Source of the DNA: Fasciola hepatica
Taxonomy: Eukaryota; Platyhelminthes; Trematoda; Plagiorchiida; Fasciolidae
NCBI GenBank assembly: GCA_948099385.1
Contig: CANUEZ040000156.1
Location: forward strand, 4,547,501 to 4,611,500
DNA: 64,000 nucleotides
Direction of reading: 5' to 3'
This document shows positions 37,191-49,165 of this stretch, piece after piece. Position 1 is the stretch's first letter. Each line of letters opens with the position of its first letter. The notes under the pieces were generated by a model. The model had not been told where the DNA came from, made no database searches, and saw only the letters and a program-made list of their open reading frames with translations. The position numbers and the translations under genes are program-made.

Positions 37191-38990
37191 ATACTCTGTC
37201 CTACCCCCATCTCTTTTTTATTGATTATGGTTGAGTTGGCCCCAAGCCTAATTCCAAGAAGGTGTAAAAAAAATTACTTACACTTAGGACTCTCCGAATA
37301 GGCTACTTATTTCGGCTTCTGTACCCTCTAACAAAACCACATCTAGCCAAAAGGACCGAGCGCCCATTACGACACAGTGTATAAAATTTCACTACAAAAT
37401 AATTTATTATGATTGAATTAAAAGAGAATACGAGAAAAAGAGGTGAAAAAGTATAGGACCCACCTCAAAGGGGCTTCATTAGTCACTAATTAAAATCGTG
37501 TGCAACCATCATTTTGCTTTGGGACAATGAAGCATCTTCTCCATACACCTGCGACTGTTTTTTGGTCATTATTAACCCATTCTCATGTAAAGGCGGGTAC
37601 CAGTTCGCTCCTTAACCGGTAAACCATGGAGTTCTTGAACACCTGGTGAGCAAATGTGCTCCACTGGTTCTCATTCGGGTTTAGATTTGGGTTGCAGGCT
37701 GGCCACTACAAGATCTTAATCCCACGAAGCAAGAGTCAATATTTTGTAGTTTACGAGCAGCGGACAGAAGCATTAGAGTGGTGGAATATTGCGTCATCTT
37801 GTATTCCATTGGTCACTGGCTGGAGCAAAAACTGTTCCAAAGTAAGAATACACAAAACGAAATCTTGTGTGGTCTTGAGCATAACTAGCTAAATTTGACC
37901 TTTAGCTGAGAAAACCCCCAAACATGCCTGGAGCTCTTGTCGTTTTATCTGTGAGTGAAAATCCTTTTCTGTTTTGTGATATCATGCCAGCAATAATTCC
38001 GGTCACCCGATCCATCCAGAATAATTCTTTCCGCCAATAAAGTAGAAATTTTCCCACCTATTTGTTCAAACTACGTGTGTGTTTGATCCTCGATGAACTT
38101 TTTTTGTGTAGTGGTGTGAGAATAATGTGTTTTCATTTTTTGGATTCCATCCGCGGTACTGTTTTAAGCGTTCTTTGCAACTTTGGTTTCGAAACACAGA
38201 CTCCCTTCAGAGCATTTATTATCTACATGAAGCCTACTTTATTCGAGACAAGACGAATTATTCTGCATTCATCTGATTTCGTAAGATTTTTGAAAGACCC
38301 ATTCGCTTTTTAGGTGCACATTGCTTGTTACATACCAGATACTGTCGTACGACTTTTCGCGATCTCATACAAACTGAGTTCCATTTGATAGGACACGGAT
38401 ATTTCGCCCTTCTCGAAATCTGTTATTTTATTTTCGTGTGGCATTATGCACACAGTTCTGTAGGGTGTATACGTACAACCAAGGTCAATGAAGTTCACCT
38501 AGGTCATTAGGATGCGTCACGCGCTTCATTGCACACGAATCACGTGATTCCGGTTCTCATGCATTTATCAGTCGCCATATTTACAGACTGAACTAATCAG
38601 CCCGTTTCCAGGTTTAATGGTCCGGTTGATTGTGCGAAAATTTTCCATGGACAGCGCACTTGTCTAGTGGGTCCTATGCTTTGTCATCAGCGTCTTTTTA
38701 CAGTTTCTGCTCTATTTAGCACATGGTGCACTGTTTCGTTCTGAAATTTGATATACCATTTAGTATCGTGCTCTCGGTTGTTCTGATCAGATATGGTTTC
38801 GCTAGAGAATACTGAAGCAGAAATATGCTGAAAAACTAAGGGGGTCCTATACTTTTGTCTCGTAGTGTATGTATCCATATGAAACACACAAGTTCGTCGG
38901 AAAGAACGAAAGAGAGTCTGCCAAATTTTGAGCTATACAGAAAGTTGGATACAAACTACACAATGTCTCGGAAGTTGTCCCAATTAACGA

Positions 38991-39515
38991 TCAGCGGGCT
39001 TGCAGTCCACTGAGCTCAAAGATGCTCAGTGCAAACAGAACTGGGATTCTGTTGGTAATTTGGCCGACATAGTAATTTAGGAATAAAACACGTGCGTGAT
39101 ACCCGATTAATTTCCGTGGTTTTTTCAGGATGTGACAGAATTTGCCTACTGTGAGGAAGATGAAAGTTATAGATTTCTTAATATGAGATTGTGCATTCTT
39201 GTTGATACGACTGAGTGGATACAAAAAATACTTTTGCCTATGATTCGGCATACAACTGCACTTGTAAAATTCTTCTTCAGTTTTTTGTGCAGAAATACCG
39301 TGAAATGAACTCAGCCTCATGAAAATACGTCGAGCTGTGTAATGCGAATTGATTGTCACTGTTTTTCTTGTTGGCACATAGTCATGAACTTCCGGTCTAA
39401 GAGTTCCAGCCAAAATGTTCTTGAGTACACAGGGGTGGGGGGGGAGGGGGGAGGGCCTGGAGACGGTGCACTCTTTATTCCTAAAATAGGCCTCAGCTTG
39501 GACGAAAACTGACAA
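38991..39515 (-). other. Long open frame of 174 codons, unassigned
   Basis: The minus-strand frame overlaps a G-rich tract that gives SRPSPLPPHP and is followed by a lysine- and phenylalanine-rich body. No motif is recognised. Part of its length comes from the low-complexity run, which lacks stop codons. Confidence 0.15.
39432..39455 (+). repeat. G-rich tract with quadruplex potential
   Basis: Plus-strand runs of 4, 8, 6 and 3 G separated by single T or A. The arrangement satisfies the usual four-run rule for a G-quadruplex with one-base loops. Confidence 0.85.
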
Positions 39516-41744
39516 AACGTGTGGAACAATTCACATTCGGTTCAGAGTTGAGCCTGTACACCAAGTTTAGTTATCCCTATTCCCTATAGCTTCCATATGT
39601 TTGTTTAATTGTTCTAATACCTTAACTTTTGGTCATACATTGTGACGTATTGGTATGATTATGAATCACTGAAAGTTAACTCGTTCACCATTCCGTTTTC
39701 TCTAAATACGTTCACTCGGAATTCTCGAACAATTGGGACCAACTTCTTACAAGCTAGTCCAAAACGTTTCTTCGCTGTCTACAGGAAATTATGGAGAAAC
39801 GGAACAATCTAGTGAAGTTTCCTGACATAATTTCTTTTATTTCCCTAATAAAAATGTTACCACACATTTATCCTTGGTTTCGTTTAAACGCTGCCGGTCA
39901 AAAAGCGCTCCATTCCAGTGGAGTCCTGTGACAATGGATCTGGCACAAAAAAGTTTCATTCCGTCCGAAGGCGGACTCTGACACACCCAGGGTTAGAATC
40001 GCTGCTGCTGCTGCGCTGAACCTCACCCTTAGTCAAATAGTTCTCATTGCGACAGAGAGAAAAGGAACAACTAAAAAAGAGTCTTGAAAGCGACTTACTT
40101 TATCCTTTCGCCACCTCGTTCTATCACTATCTCGTACTGAAGAGTTATTCGTTTTTTGGTGAACGGAACATCAGTTGCCAGGACCTATTTACCAGCTCTA
40201 GTAACGTTCTTCCAATAGTTAGCATTGAACTGTGTCTTCACACATTATCAAACTGAACTCTGACTGAGTTCGGATGTACATAAACCAAAACTGCGAGGGT
40301 TTATCCTACAGCCGACACTAATTCTGATAGCCCGAGACTTGAGATAACTTGCCAGGCTACAGCGGAAAACGGTCAACCATCAGTTCGTCATCGACGAACT
40401 TTACAACAAGAATAAATATTTAACTTTTAGGCTTGGTAAAACGAGAGTGGTTGAATGCCCATCAAGCTGTCAGAAATCTATTACAAGAGTAGAGCTTTCC
40501 TCTGAAACCTTACCTACAGATTTGTTGCTCCCAATGCAGTGATCAATAGAATGCTGAAGCAGCCACTCTGAGACTGATCTTGGAAAGCAATGAAGAATTC
40601 CCGATCTAATAACCGTTTATCTATACTCTTTTTTGTCTTGTAACTTTTAAAGTTTATCATCTTCTGTAGTCGTAGAGTAGGAAACAATCGAACTTAGGAA
40701 AGGACGCACGAGATCATCAGAAGTGCTCGTACAACAGGACGGAAAAGCTACCGTGACATGGTGCAATCTGGTTCCATGTTCATGTTTGAACCATTCGCAA
40801 ACCTTCCTACTTGTCCACCTTTATTCGAAAAATGCTTGCTTTTAAAGCTATTTTACTTTTACTGTCTGACAAAAGTACCCACGTGCCCGACATGAAACCC
40901 GATTTTAGCCCTCCCCCAGTACAATCCAAATGTGCATAGACCGTATCCTTTGCCTGACAACTACCTCACAAGCAAACTTGGCTGTTGTAGACGATTTTGA
41001 TCACGGGTCCTGGTACATCGGCTTCTTCTTTCCCTTTTTTTTCTATGACTGATTTTTATCATTTTACAAAAAAATTGAAGATATTGAACCATATATCTTC
41101 GACAGTCAAAAACGGTGTCTCTTATATGACCCAAATTTCTTGAGTTGTCAGATTATATGAGGAAGATTGGATGAAATCGATAGGCCAATTTAGGTTGTGA
41201 TAAAAGAAGCTGGGCTAGAGCTGAGCTGACGACAGTTACGTGAACACTGTACAGGAGTGAGCCTTGGGAGCAGATGAAGATTTAACGTTGGTGGTTATTG
41301 CTTTTACCCACGGATAGGAACGTCTATGCTTGAAAGTGTGGGTGCGATGGCAATGATTTTAGGACGGATTTTTTAAGGCCGGTGAGGCAAAGTGATTTTT
41401 CCACATGAATCATACTGAACCAGGACTCAATGTAGATTGCTACAGCGTCAGTCGATTGGAGTTCTACAAGATTATTTGTTGAAAAAAGTGCCTTTACTTC
41501 TTCAGCTGGTCAGTTTTTATACGCATATCTGGCTGAGATAGGGAAATGCATTGTTTTAGCACGTCCGACACTGTGTTTGACGCTGATCACTAGAGGCCTA
41601 GAAAAGCTTATTTATCCCTTCTCCCAATTCTGTTAACATCAAGATGAATTATTTCCAACTCAATGAATTGAACACTCGCGTCTTTGAATTTCGAGTGACA
41701 AAAGTTGTCCCAACTAATTACTTTCCTTTCCTAATGTTCAGTGG

Positions 41745-41812
41745 TGATGAGATTAGAACCCGTAGCTTCAAGGCCTAAAGTCCCCTATGATGACTATTTG
41801 ATCGCCGCCACT
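41745..41812 (-). repeat. tRNA-like SINE fragment
   Basis: Minus strand: GGCGATCAAATAGTCATC as D-arm remnant and CGGGTTCTAATCTC as B-box remnant, about 35 bases apart. Confidence 0.35.
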
Positions 41813-42899
41813 AATATTTCGCTCCTGTTGAAGCTCACTCCAGGATAAGTGTATAGGCAGTTAAACTGGATTAAACTTTTCCACTACGGTCTCAATTTTC
41901 TAAAAACAGCAAAACATTTAACAGAAGTAACTTGCCAGGATAACGGTAAGAAGCAGAAGGTTAATATTTTTTCCCATTAGGCTTCTATCAACGCACGATT
42001 TGGCGGTTTTGTGCGCGCTTTCAAGAAAAAGGAAGTTTTACTCAGTGTGGATTTGATATTTCCTATCATCGTAGGTCATTGTTCTGTTATTAATTAGTAG
42101 CTTACGATAGATAATCGAGCAGTCAAGTTCCGATCGATCCAAACTCATTATCCTTACATGAAGGTCATGTGCGCATGGACTGGCGGCTATCTTCATAGCT
42201 TTGCCGATCCGGAATTCAAGTGCCTACGGGAAGTTGTGTTAATCAAGCTAGCGTGAAAGATGAACCATTGTAGATTGAATCAGCATCCGGCCAACAGAAT
42301 GCCTGTAATAGGTACCTAAATAAGTGGCCGAGTATCACATTTGCAAGTGAGTACAAATGATATCATAGATCAAACTGGCGACCGATTCACCTTGCCGGCA
42401 AATATGTGTGTTGTGGAGGGCTGAAAGAATACTTACGTTAGAGAAGACAATTACAAAGAATTTCACACCATTACCTATGGGATCACAGCACCTATCGTAT
42501 CTAACATTCTAAACTAAAATTAAGTACGGAGAGGGATGGAAACTTAGAACTATGAAAAGCTTTGCAACAAAGGATATTTTTCGGAATAAAGATGGAATTC
42601 TGGAATTCCAGAGAGTCCATCTAGAAAGACTATTGCGTGGCAGAAAAATACACCGAATTCTCTCTCTCACAGTAAGGTGGTTTCGTTAAAGCCAGGAATA
42701 AACAGTAGCTTATTGTTCACTTTCAGACTCTCAAAAATATGGGCCCTTCAAAGATGCGGAATTATAGTATACGTTTAAACAGTGATCAATTTAATTGCTT
42801 GATCCAATGGAGAATACTACTTTAGGTAGTCAGACGACATGTTCACAGCTGCAAGCAAAAAGTATGAATTATTTTCGAAATGCCTGACACCCCTTGGAT

Positions 42900-42985
42900 T
42901 CGCCTCGTAGATCAGCTGGGGAGCACTCGAGGGACTAAACTGCTGGTGGCATCTCCGCGGGAATTCAAATCCCACCCCCGGGGGG
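42900..42985 (+). repeat. tRNA-like SINE fragment
   Basis: CTCGTAGATCAGCTGGGGAG is a clear A box and GGGAATTCAAATCCC a B-box-like arm. It ends at CCCCCGGGGGG, a self-complementary C/G run. Confidence 0.5.
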
Positions 42986-43499
42986 TGAACAACTTTTTCC
43001 CCTTTCTGATCAATTCACTCTGACTCTGATGTAACTGATGCGGGTGTTTCGTCTGGGCTGAACAAAAAAAAACTATTTCTCTTTTTTCTAGTGAGGTTTT
43101 TTGGGAGAAATTGTGTGACACGAATACGAGCATAAAATCAGTGACGGGGTTTTATCGCCAATTTGGTTGACTGTGTGGCAAAAATGCAGAGAAGTTATAC
43201 GAAGTATCACGCTAAGAGATAAGTAATTAACCGTCAGAGTTAATTTAGGATCGAGATCCATTTACGCATTGAAACCCACACAAGCGGGAACATTTTCTCC
43301 TCACAGGAAAGCTAGCACAACCAAAAAAGTGACGTAATCAAGAACTCAGTGAACAATGTGGTTTGAAACAAAACAATACGATTACACCCCCAAGCAAATT
43401 TTCCATATCCATTCTGTTCAGATAAACCCTTCCCAGTGCTCCCATATTTTCACAATAACATGTGAACTTGATTACCTTTGTACACACTCAGAGAATCTG

Positions 43500-43610
43500 G
43501 ATCAGTGATCTGCGGCGGTCAGAATTTAATCGATGCAAAATATATACAGCATGAGGTCCCGGGTGTGAATTTTGCCACTGCCGGTCACTTTCCCACTCAG
43601 CAGTCTTCCA
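43500..43610 (+). repeat. Degenerate family B SINE
   Basis: Has GGTCCCGGGTGTGAATTT as a worn B box followed by CACTGCCGGTCACTTTCCC, matching the family B tail. The A-box region is not recognisable. Confidence 0.4.
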
Positions 43611-43953
43611 TTGGCAGCGGTCTTCTCCCAGAGATATTATACGCCTATTGACTAATGAGCATGGGAAAAGGATGAGCAAAAGATTAGAAGCTTGATAAGG
43701 AATAACTGAGCCAGCCTCTTAAGGACTGATAAGCTCCTTCAAAAATAGGCCAAGTAACCGCTTAATTTTACCGTTAATCTCGTAATTTTCTTAGCTGACA
43801 ATGTAATATACTGAATTAAGCTTTGCGCTAGATGATCAAAGCGGTGGTTACAGTTTTGCACACAAATGCGTCTGCAGTCCTGCCAATCAGCACGTGGAAA
43901 AAAAATGTTTTTAGGAGCCATCGCATTGCTGGAACGGCATCCCAGAATTCCTG

Positions 43954-44918
43954 TTAATCGCCTTTCGAAGTAATATAAACTGTGAATTTCTTCTCTGGTG
44001 ACAATTCTGATGCTTGATCCCGGGGTTCAGAACTAATCTGTATGATTGACCTACCCGACTTACTGGGCCAAAGTAGCGTACAGGATGGTGGAGAATTAGG
44101 CGCATATAAGATCTTCGTTTCCGTAATGTGTTCCACTGGTGGTGTGAATGGTCCAACATTGAGAACGTAGTTGTGCTTACTACTGAGCATCGTTCGCCAT
44201 TGATGTACTCGTCTGGCCAACACGGGGGCAATATTTATGGCCCGGGGCTGTGACAGGCGTCCCAATGGTCGATCACCTTGTGCGTCATCCTGATCGCAGG
44301 CAGAAATCGTGAACTGACGGCGTGTTTCTTTGACTAAGTGACGGAAACGAGATTCTTGCTTTTTTTCTCGCAGTGGGTGCTGGATACTGAGGGATGAGCT
44401 AGACAAGCTCGCACTGTCGTCCCCAATATTAGCACACACAGTGTTTGCTCGATCCATGCTAGACACATATTCCCACTGAGCATCAAACTGATCCGGATAG
44501 ACGTGACCAAAGTGAATCACATTTTTATTCAGTTCGTTAGTCATCTTGTGATGAACACAAATTTGTGACCCAACAATACGTTGAGTTGTGCACGCGAGCC
44601 GCTCACGTTGAATAAAAAGTCTATCACAGCGGGTTCGTTTTCCGAAACAGCAGTTGCCCTAGCCACAACCCGCTGACCAATCTCGACAAAGAACGCCACC
44701 CCTGTACTGACAGCCCGTCTGCCTACGGAATAAAAGCTATTGGTCAAGTTGGCGGTCGGGAGAGGAAAACGGGCGAGTGAGTCATGTTCTCTTGTTGTCC
44801 TAGTAACGATGACAACATCAAGCAAACTCGCGAATGAGTAGCGGGAGAAGATTAAGATTATCCCGGGGTGGGACGTGTTATCCGCGTGAGATATGCGAGA
44901 GGTTTGCGGAAGAGTTGT
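43954..44918 (-). CDS. Unrecognised coding candidate, two abutting frames
   Basis: On the minus strand one frame stays open for about 125 codons (44918-44541) and ends TGA. An ATG in the next frame begins one base after that stop and stays open for 196 codons to 43954. Together nearly 1 kb is open apart from one frame change, the least chance-like stretch in the window that is not a mobile element. Possible splice borders lie inside: acceptor CTTTTATTCCGTAG before GCAGACGG (about 44727) and donor AAC/GTGAGC (about 44609), which would bound an exon reading GVAFFVEIGQRVVARAT and ending AVIDFLFN. The second frame is hydrophilic and serine-rich, with SLSSSSLSIQHP and KETRRQFTISACDQDD. I recognise no domain. 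It may be several exons, a frameshifted intronless copy, or chance in a GC-richer patch. Confidence 0.35.
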
Positions 44919-45212
44919 GATTCTTCAGGGAGTAGTCGTTCGCTATAGCTTGGATCGATTTTTGAAAGCAGATTGTTTATGAATATAGCTAACCATAGTA
45001 GTGATCATCTGTCACAGAGTTTATAAAAATCAAGAAACATACTTTTTTCGACTTTCAGAGATAAAGTTTATCAATTATAACTGTCCTGACGAACAAAGCT
45101 GAGAAGTCAAGTTAGTGACAAGAAAAATAGTAATAATGATAATAAGGACAAACTTTATGTTCATTCTCCAAATGAAAATGACGCAATGTCTCAGGAGAAG
45201 AATCAGGACCAG

Positions 45213-45300
45213 GTAGAGGCCGTCAAAAGGGAAGTGGCCGAAGACGGTGGGACTCGAACCTGGGAGCACAAATTCAAAAGCCTACCGCGTCGACCTTTTT
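45213..45300 (-). repeat. tRNA-like SINE with family B tail
   Basis: Read on the minus strand: GTCGACGCGGTAGGC, then B box AGGTTCGAGTCCC and tail CTTCGGCCACTTCCC. It stands in opposite orientation to the tRNA-like stretch that begins about 25 bases further on. Confidence 0.55.
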
Positions 45301-45324
45301 GCGTCACTGGTATAAACGTGAACC

Positions 45325-45402
45325 CAGTTCATGGAGCTCGACCAACGCATACATCTGACTATCAAATAAGAGGCGTGGGGTTCGAACCCGGTAGGCATTA
45401 GC
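45325..45402 (+). repeat. tRNA-like SINE fragment
   Basis: The plus strand has CATGGAGCTCGACCAACGC as D-arm, CATCTGACTATCAAATAAGAG as anticodon-arm-like stretch and GGGGTTCGAACCCGG as T-arm with a perfect B box. It is close to a real tRNA body, but the ends do not pair as an acceptor stem. Confidence 0.5.
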
Positions 45403-46373
45403 TGCCTTTCCTGTTTTCAGAAATACTATTGTCGTCCCGTTCTTGACGAGAGATCTGACTTATTTGAAAAGTTTATGGTTCTGCATTCCAAATCTCATTG
45501 TTAGTTCTACTTTTTAGCGCAACCGAGTTATTGGTCCTGCCGCCCGTTCACAACACTCACGCGCATGTACGAAAATAAACTGAATAATAGTCTTCAGAAA
45601 TGCTTACAACAAGCCAAGTTTGGTAGCACTTCGAAAAAATGTCGACTGAATCGTACGCAAATACTTCAGATGAATTACCTATTCGTTTTCTCCGCTCAAC
45701 TCATCCACTTAGTAGATCTTTTAACATGCTGAATCAATAGCAACCAATCTGTACTATTATTCTGCGTGTTTTAAGGTGTGCTCACTCAGTGATCCCCATG
45801 CAAAATTGTTTCCATTTTGAGCTGTAACATCTTTGTATGGTATGGAGATTCTATCATTGTTCGTTTGTTTTTAGGACAAGAGGAGTGGTTATGGTCCTGA
45901 TCAGTCTACTGTCTCGAGGTAAGCGGCAAACCAAGAGCGGAACTTTTTAGGCCAGGAACAATAATTATGAGCAATGGGTTTTATATAAAGAGGAATATTA
46001 CTGCGCTAGCCTATGCATACGAACTTAAACGTGATAGAGATAACACATTTTCTGGTCAAAATGATCTGAAAAGAATAAATTCTCCATGTCGGACCAAAGT
46101 GAGCTGATCCAGTTGGTTCTGCCTCGATCTATCAATTAGTGGATTTAAATGATCGTCTGGTTCATTTGCGAATACTAATACAGGGTACCTAATCCATCGG
46201 AGATTGCAGTTGGCGGTTACCTTGGGATCACAAAGGAAGGTGCGTACGGCCTACTGATCGAGATTTTGCGGTCAACCGAAGAGGTAGGTAATTATGGGAC
46301 GATAAAAAGAGTGCACCTTTTCCTCATTTGACCAGTTCCATATGACTTACTACTGAAAAACTCATCGTGATCT

Positions 46374-46479
46374 GTGAACATCCTATTCTGCATCCTGAAA
46401 CTCTATGTTACTGTCTTGTTGTCATTTGATGTGGTCGGTGCAGCTTACTTAGAAAGGGGTTGTTTGCTGGGTGATCCGG
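46374..46479 (+). CDS. Candidate first or internal exon with strong donor
   Basis: The frame reads ILFCILKLYVTVLLSFDVVG, then AAYLERGCLLGDPG, and runs into CCGG/GTAAGT, a consensus donor at 46480. It resembles a signal peptide but has no in-frame ATG. Alternatively the pyrimidine-rich run ending GGTGCAG at 46443 is an acceptor and only 46444-46479 is exon. It may pair with the open frame at 46743-46945 (phase-compatible). Confidence 0.2.
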
Positions 46480-46742
46480 GTAAGTTACATCCAACTGGAA
46501 AGCGGAATATGCTTTACGTACTAGTAGGTACCAAAGTTTCGATCATATTGTTGAAACCGTGCTTTATTTAGTTGGGCGAACCCAGTATTTTGAACATAGT
46601 GCACCTAGTCTATAAGAAACCCGCTGTTTAGAGTGGAAGATAATGCTAATTATGTGTAGTATATTGTTGACACGAAACAAACCTTTGAAAACCAGCCAGA
46701 ATAGAACGGTGGTAGCGTATGTAACTCCCAATCAGACATTAG

Positions 46743-46945
46743 GGCTTCGAGTTCCGTCGGAGGCTTGGTGGATATGCACTGCCGACTGTTCCAAAACATA
46801 CGAAGGAAACAGTACCAAGATTTTAAATTCCTCTGTAGTACCGTATCTTTCCCGTTACCTTGACAATTTTGAGGCTATCACCTCAGAGATAAACTCCATG
46901 CTGAGTAGAGATTTTATTTCACTCACTGTATTGTTTTATAACTGA
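46743..46945 (+). CDS. Candidate exon, extracellular-looking
   Basis: After CTCCCAATCAGACATTAG the frame reads LRVPSEAWWICTADCSKTYE and goes on with NSTKILNSS and YLSRYLDNFEAITSEI, ending TGA at 46943-46945. Two cysteines and two N-glycosylation-type sites suggest an extracellular protein. It is in phase with the donor at 46480. No family is recognised. Confidence 0.22.
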
Positions 46946-47424
46946 AAATGATTACGTGGCTGCCTAATATTCATGCTTGGGTGTACGAAGCAGGTACCTG
47001 AATTGGCTATTGCTTCCATGGCTTTCAGTATTGAACTGATCGCTCATACTGCGCGTACTGAACCATTTCACAACCTTCACAACCCTTCTGCTGCTCAAAA
47101 TGAATATTGATATAGTCGGCTGAAGACAACTGCATATGAAACTATTTCCACAGGTAAAATTCAGTCTCACTAATTAGAAATCAATTCATGTCAACTTTAG
47201 TTGCCGATTGAATTGCGCGATAAAAACAAACGCAACTTTCCTACCCCATTTACCAGTTTTTCAGAAAACGGGGAAAATAGCGGAATGCGTCCAACTGCAT
47301 GCACCCTATTCAGTTGCACATACACGACTAACTTGTGATCGTAGATAGGAGTAGGCGTTGGGCGGTTTGTGTGTGTGTATGTGTTTGTGCTGTGTGCTTA
47401 CGCGCTTGCGAGTATGTGCTTACT

Positions 47425-47427
<3 letters not shown>

Positions 47428-47461
<34 letters not shown>
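47428..47461. repeat. (TG)n microsatellite
   Basis: About 16 TG units, with more TG-rich sequence in the 60 bases before it. Confidence 0.96.
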
Positions 47462-47464
<3 letters not shown>

Positions 47465-48158
47465 TACTTCGATGACGATTAACACTCGACTGGTCTGAGA
47501 CAGAGTTGAAAACAAGGATGAATCCGACACAAACTCAGCCACTAGAGTGCGTAAAACGTCAGCAAACAAGGGGAGCCGAACCACACTGTCACAGCCCATA
47601 ATTAGAGGGTTTGGTTAGAGCTGAAGGCGATGTGAGGTTATCAAAATTCAAGTTGAAGACCTATAAATTTACGCAAATAAACTCTCGAATTTTCCGATTA
47701 CGTAAGTAACGCATAATGCTGTCAAATATGACAGGGGTAAGTTGTAATTTTGAACTACGTTCAATGGCACGCTGAAACGGCACCTTTTCAGATTTACGGG
47801 ACCAGGGCAGATTCAGAACATTCATAAATTAGAAAGGGATAAATTAACTTCTCAAGAGAAAAATACTTTGCACGTGATTCTTAATAAAATCTAAGTAGAA
47901 ACGGTTCTTAATATGTGACTCGGGAAATCCGAATTGAGGGTTCTACCGGATAGAAAAAAACTTCTTTGGTCCAATGATTCGTGCAATTTCATGATATCAA
48001 ATAAGCAGATCAAGTTGTAGGTTCTTGATTATTTTGATGGACATATCAAGAAATCCTAATTTAAAAAGGTCTGTTTTAGAGGGTAATTGAAAAAGGACTT
48101 TCCGAAGGTAACAGAATGGTGGAGTGGAAGGTTGAATAGAATAATAACTTTTGAATGA

Positions 48159-48485
48159 ATGGGTCAATTATTTTTCAAAGATTATATTCGTTTGAACAGG
48201 AAGACACTTGGGCAACAGGAAGATAATTCCCGTACACGCATCGGAAAGCATTTCTACCGTCTCCTGGGTCTACCGGGCACGGACTCTATACGGAATGGAT
48301 ACCAAAATAGGGGGGACGAAACAGCTGATTTTTACGGGTCTGTTGCGGTTCAACTTGCGGACAAAACTGTTGGGAGCAAAGTAGATGAGGTGAAATCAAG
48401 CGGAAATGTATTCATCGGGTTTGAAGTTCGAGCCGCCCAGAAGGTTGTGAATGCTGTTCGAGGTTACGTTCTTTGGCGCAGTTAA
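48159..48485 (+). other. Open frame of 108 codons, unassigned
   Basis: Contains HFYRLLGLPGTDSIRNGYQN and SKVDEVKSSGNVFIGFEVRA. Amino acid make-up is protein-like and GC is locally higher. The end (ACGTTCTTTGGCGCAG) could also be a splice acceptor or part of a worn tRNA-like repeat. No family is recognised. Confidence 0.2.
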
Positions 48486-49079
48486 TCAGCTTGTGTTTAT
48501 TCTCTCGACTAAACAAATTTTGCTGCCACAGAAACTATGGTCGTATTTTACTTCTATCTGTCGGTCTACTGAGCCGCGACCAACATTTTATTTCACCGAC
48601 TACTTTATTCAGAAATTACTGAGATCAATGTGAATACTGGAAGATAAATTATACTGGGAGTGAACCTGGGTATTTTACGGTTTTGATAATGTAGTGAAAT
48701 AAATGTAATTTTTTTATTACTGAAAATGGCTCCAAAGAACTCCCCCTATTCAGGCATGAACTGGAAAGCAAAGTATATAGAACAAAAAGAATGTATCGGA
48801 CGTAATAAAATTGTTCCATCGGGTCATAAAACACAACAAACACATTTGTACTACAACACTGCTTGCCGGTGTATAACACTGATTTAAAGTGTAAGTTTGT
48901 CCGGAGGAAATGTCAGTCTTTCAGCTATTTGAATTGGAAAAGAATAAAAGATTCCGTATATATATATGTAACGCGACTTCCCATTCAGTTTGACAGCTCA
49001 ACCCATCATTGAAATCCGTAGAAGCAAACTTGTGCACTCGGTTTCATTACGATAGTTGTGGACCACCAGCTGCGCGTAT

Positions 49080-49165
49080 CATTCGAGCCCCAAAGGGGAC
49101 TCCAAAGCCGGGACAGGGAAATACAAGTGAAATTGTCTACCACTGGGCTATCCGACCGGACTCTC
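49080..49165 (-). repeat. tRNA-like SINE fragment
   Basis: Minus strand: CGGATAGCCCAGTGGTAGAC as A-box region, and GGGGCTCGAATGATAC as a worn B box, separated by more than a normal tRNA body. Confidence 0.35.

Larger units (their letters stand above)
37191..42899. other. Long stretch without recognised genes
   Basis: Holds the 174-codon frame at 38991, the G-rich tract at 39432 and a tRNA-like fragment at 41745. The rest is unique AT-rich DNA with chance ORFs. Confidence 0.45.
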
